A stretch of 64,000 nt of DNA from Hymenoscyphus infarciens (taxonomy: Eukaryota; Ascomycota; Leotiomycetes; Helotiales; Helotiaceae). The stretch is from positions 1 to 64,000 of the forward strand of contig LLCB01000305.1 in the NCBI GenBank assembly GCA_001414345.1, read 5' to 3'. The notes beneath the pieces are model-generated. The model saw nothing but the letters and a program-made list of their open reading frames with translations. It was not told the DNA's origin and searched no databases. A program made the position numbers and the translations under genes. The stretch's first letter is position 1. Every line of letters begins with the position of its first letter. Positions 60,882 to 64,000 of the stretch are shown in pieces.

Positions 60882-62533
60882 CTTTACTGCTAACTAGCGA
60901 GGGTTTTAAGACGGGGTTGAATCCGGTTTAACCCCGACTTAAGGTGATTTAGACCGATTCCTGAAGCGTGTTCGAGCTAGTTTATAAACTAGATTAAAGC
61001 AGTTTAAAATAATTTAAGAACTAGGTTAAACATGCTTTGAAACCGACTTAAGATGATTCATAGCAGTAAAACCTGACTCGTTTCAGCGAGTCGAACCAGG
61101 TCATGAACCGGGTCAGGTAAGTTAAGTCAGTGTCGGACACTAGTTCAACTTAATTCTAGACCCGCCTTAATAACTTAGTATTAGAGTAGCCTTAAATTAG
61201 TACTAAAAACTATTTATCACTAGCGAATACATATTAAAAAAGACTGAAATCACGTGATTAGGCGTATATTACGTAGCTACACTCTTATACAACATGCCCT
61301 GGTTCGTCGAATGCCCGAGTCCTGCTTCCACCAATTCCACCAATTCCACCAATTCCACCAATTCCACCAATTCCACCAATTCCACCAATTCCACCGATTC
61401 CACCGATTATTCCACCGAATGTTCCACCGAATGTTCCACCGACCCAAATGACCTCATTCCTGTATGTATGCCTCGATGTGATTGGTTCGATCGGTCGGTC
61501 GGTCAGTCGGTCGGTCGGTCGGAAACTATAAGGCACGTACGTCAGTTCAGGAAGTAAGAGTGGAAATAGTACGTACTAACAGCGACAGCGATGACGTAGA
61601 TAACAAATCCGATGCTTCTGATTCGCTCTGCCGAAAGTCCGACCGTGAAATGTGCCTATACTAGCTAATATTGTTCGACGACGTAGAATTGACCGGGGTA
61701 GCGAATACAACGAATACGACCTAGATTACGATGCCGATAAGCGGTCCGAGGCCGAGCAACGAATGCGATACGATGGCGAGAGATAGTTATCGTCGTCGTC
61801 GTCGTCGTCGATATCGAAGTCGAAGATGTCGAAGTCGAAGTGTCGAAGTCGAAGTCGAAGTCGAAGTCGAAGTCGAAGGTGGGGGTGGCCCGTGCGTCCG
61901 TAGGTCTTGGCGGTTACGTAGCTAGTTGTACGTAGCGCACCGTGTTCGGCAAGAGCGACCCTGGCACGAAAGCCACGCCCCACCATATGACCCACTTTAG
62001 TCACGTGACTTTTATTTTTTATATGCTTATAGCCCTAATTCTAAGGATTATTAATATATAATTACTAATTAAAGTTAATATGTAAAAAGCTGCTTAAATC
62101 GCCTTTGAAAAAAAAAACACTCTCTCTAGACTTTTTATTTTTCTTCTAAGTACTTTATTTTTGATATATTTTTTAAACTAAGTTAAGAGCTAGATTATAA
62201 GTTAGTTTCTAATTTTAAATCGTTTTATAAATCAGCTTAAATTACCTTGAATCGTTTTATGAATCGGTTTCTTACTTTGAATCGTTTTATAAATCGGCTT
62301 AAATTCCCTTAAATCGTTTTATAAATCGGTTTCTTACTTTGAATCGTTTTATAAATCGGCTTGAATCGGTTTCTTACCTTGAATCGTTTTATAAATCAGC
62401 TTAAATTACTTTAAATCGTTTTATAAAACGTATTAGAGCTACTTTAAGAAATAACTCATATCTTGAACCGGTATCAAACCGGTATTAAGTCTAAGTTGAT
62501 ACTAGCTCAAAACCCTAGTAGAGGGTATATAAG
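60882..62533 (+). mobile_element. TA-flanked repeat family, copy 4 (forward), nested in copy 3, 1,652 bp
   Basis: Begins CTTTACTGCTAAC, then AGCGAGGGTTTTAAG; ends AAAACCCTAGTAGAGGG then TATATAAG. The TA at 60880-60881 is repeated at 62534-62535, and removing the element plus one TA restores copy 3, so the insertion and its 2-bp TA duplication are directly shown. Imperfect terminal inverted repeats (CTT..., AGGGTTTT[A/G]AG). The two AT-rich arms with ATCGTTTTATAAATCGG-type repeats enclose a GC-richer interior. No transposase is encoded, so it is probably mobilised in trans. Confidence 0.82.
61241..61995. other. GC-richer, nearly un-RIPed interior of copy 4
   Basis: Bounded by CACGTGATT (about 61,252) and GTCACGTGAC (about 61,999). 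Holds three simple-sequence tracts: a 9-bp TTCCACCAA repeat at about 61,326-61,400, a 4-bp CGGT repeat at about 61,488-61,521, and GTC/GAAGTC repeats at about 61,790-61,876. Short frames exist on both strands, such as plus 61294-61557 (Asn-Ser-Thr repeats), plus 61482-61664 (TSVQEVRVEIVR, SDASDSLCRKSDREMCLY) and plus 61731-61925. Copies 1-3 carry the same interior with different repeat numbers. Whether any frame is translated is unknown; I do not call a gene. Confidence 0.6.
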
Positions 62534-62707
62534 TACTATAAATCATCTTAAGTCGGTTTTAAAGCATATTAAACCTAGTTTTTAAATCATTTTAAACTAC
62601 TTTAATCTATTTTATAAACTAGCTTGAACACGCTTCTAGAATCGGTCTAAATCACCTTCGAACCCGATTTAACCCTAGCTTAAAACCCTCGCTAGTTAGT
62701 AGTAAAG

Positions 62708-64000
62708 TATCTTATTATTTAGGTTATTATTATTATTATTACTTAACTCTTTATAGTTCATAACAGTAGAACTATCGTCTTTTAGACACGTATTTATATA
62801 ACTACTTATTATTTCTTATAAATAATCCTAATCTATAGACTCTTTTTTTAAAAGTATAGAGTAGTTTTCTTCTATAATAAAATTATCTTTATATATAAGG
62901 TCTTCTTTTATTATAATATCTCTTATATTAAGAACTTTCCTAAGTTCTAGTATCTATATAAGAAAGTTATTAAAAGACTCCTAGCCTACTAATATTCCTT
63001 TATATAACTTATTAGCTTCTTTAGTATTTTTAGCTCTTATTTCTTTTAATATTAAAGTATAATAAAGAGATCTAAGAGTACTTATATATAATATATTAAA
63101 ACTTATACTAAATATGTCTTTATATAGTATAGATTTTATAGTACTATTATATATCTAATTCTTTATATATATAATAGAATAAGCTATATAAGGCTAGAGA
63201 TAAAGTAGTATTAATTTTTCTAAATATATAGTAATTATATATTTTATTAAATATTAATAAAGTCTTTTTATAATATAATTCTACTTAAGACTAAGTAAAC
63301 TAGTATAGTTATATATAATACCTTAGTCTTTAATATAGATATTCTACTTATTAGACTTAAATTCCTTAGTATTATCTAAGTATAAACTTTTAATACTTTT
63401 ATTAAATTAATTTTTTAATAAGTTAATTATTTTAACTAACTTATTAAAGGCTTTTAATTTATACTTTATAGTATATATAAATATAGCTCTAGTTTTATAA
63501 TATATATATATATATAAGAGTATATGTTTTATCTAAAAGCCTTTTAATTCTAAGTAGACCTAGAATATCTATATTAAAATATTCTAAAAACTTAAAGTTA
63601 TAATTATTTAGAAAGATATAACTTATATTCTTAGTTATCTTTCCTTTATAATAATTTTTATAATTATCTAGTTCTTTCTTACTATTAGAATTAATAGTAT
63701 ATCTCTTAATAAGTAATATAGTTTTTAATAATATATTAATATTAATATAATTTAATCTTTAATATAATTTAAGCTCTTTTATTTTTATAATATATAACGT
63801 TTTTTTAAGCTTTATATAATCTATATTAATATTAAAATAATAAGTATTATATTCCTAGTTTATATTTATAATCGTATCTAGTAGCTTATTATAAGTATAT
63901 ACGTTCTTATTATCTATACTAATATTAAAGCTACTCTTAGTAAGAGCTTTTATTAAGATTAGAGTAGTAGTAATATCTAAGATATAATTTACTTCTAATA
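62708..64000. other. Unclassified RIP-degraded DNA to the window edge
   Basis: AT-rich sequence without CpA or TpG, with stops in all frames. Nothing identifiable; the block continues beyond the window. Confidence 0.5.

Larger units (their letters stand above)
59471..62707 (-). mobile_element. TA-flanked repeat family, copy 3 (reverse), split by copy 4
   Basis: Parts 59471-60881 and 62534-62707 together form one copy of about 1.58 kb. Its junction is inside the right arm: GCGTTTTACTA on the left and CTATAAATC on the right join to a sequence matching the undisturbed arm of copy 2 at about 59,099-59,118. Flanks are TA (59469-59470, 62708-62709). Confidence 0.8.
24641..64000. repeat. AT-rich, RIP-mutated repeat block
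   Basis: A 39-kb block without a supported gene, running to the window edge. CpA and TpG are nearly absent over most of it while ApC, GpT and TpA are common, the expected end product of C-to-T mutation at CpA on both strands (RIP). Because ATG contains TpG, start codons are also eliminated: no ATG-started frame of 60 codons or more occurs between 24,496 and 58,278. Recognisable elements inside are listed separately. Pericentromeric or subtelomeric location is possible but cannot be decided here. Confidence 0.9.

Noticed and set aside
61285..61536. Minus-strand frame rich in Gly-Gly-Ile repeats as a protein gene
   Set aside because: It is the antisense reading of the 9-bp simple repeat in copy 4; low-complexity translation on every frame is expected from such a tract.
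24641..64000. Mitochondrial DNA insertion or mitochondrial contig
   Set aside because: High AT alone suggested it, but CpA/TpG depletion, LTRs, a LINE and nested elements fit RIP-mutated nuclear repeats; no mitochondrial gene was seen.
24641..64000. Centromere
   Set aside because: Size and composition are compatible, but nothing in the sequence specifies a centromere; needs CENP-A mapping.
1..64000. tRNA and rRNA genes
   Set aside because: Scanned by eye for conserved tRNA boxes and rRNA landmarks; none convincing. A covariance-model scan would be decisive.

Overview
The window comes from the nuclear genome of a filamentous ascomycete (Pezizomycotina). Leotiomycetes is a guess from general resemblance, not something the sequence proves. 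The evidence is short GT-AG introns with CTAAC-like branch sites, fungal single-copy genes (MED22, TTI1, POL4, SFC1, CHA1, HSP31-like), and a large AT-rich block carrying the signature of repeat-induced point mutation (RIP).

The window has two compartments. Bases 1 to about 24,640 have ordinary base composition and carry genes. In order: the 3' part of MED22 (+); a decayed MmgE/PrpD gene (-); an intact SAM-dependent methyltransferase of secondary-metabolite type (-); TTI1 (-); POL4 (-); the succinate-fumarate carrier SFC1 (+, five exons); a graveyard at 12.8-15.3 kb with three decayed gene fragments and a 680-bp hAT-type MITE; a 1155-residue disordered acidic protein of unknown function (+); CHA1 L-serine/threonine dehydratase (+) with a repeated promoter motif; a 593-bp TA-flanked MITE; and an HSP31-like DJ-1/PfpI gene (-). 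These are mostly independent housekeeping genes; I see no operon-like or pathway grouping.

Bases 24,641-64,000 (39 kb, running off the right edge) are a gene-free AT-rich block. CpA and TpG are nearly absent and TpA is very abundant, as expected from RIP. Inside it I could delimit: two solo LTRs with 5-bp target duplications; two full LTR elements with a gag-like remnant and no recognised pol, one with two 363-bp LTRs and inserted into a 16-bp minisatellite; a LINE with a mutated CCHC knuckle, endonuclease and reverse transcriptase; a gag/aspartic-protease remnant; and four copies of an unnamed TA-flanked element of about 1.5-1.75 kb. One of those four is nested inside another and keeps an almost unmutated GC-richer interior, an island in the desert. 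The remaining AT-rich DNA could not be classified.
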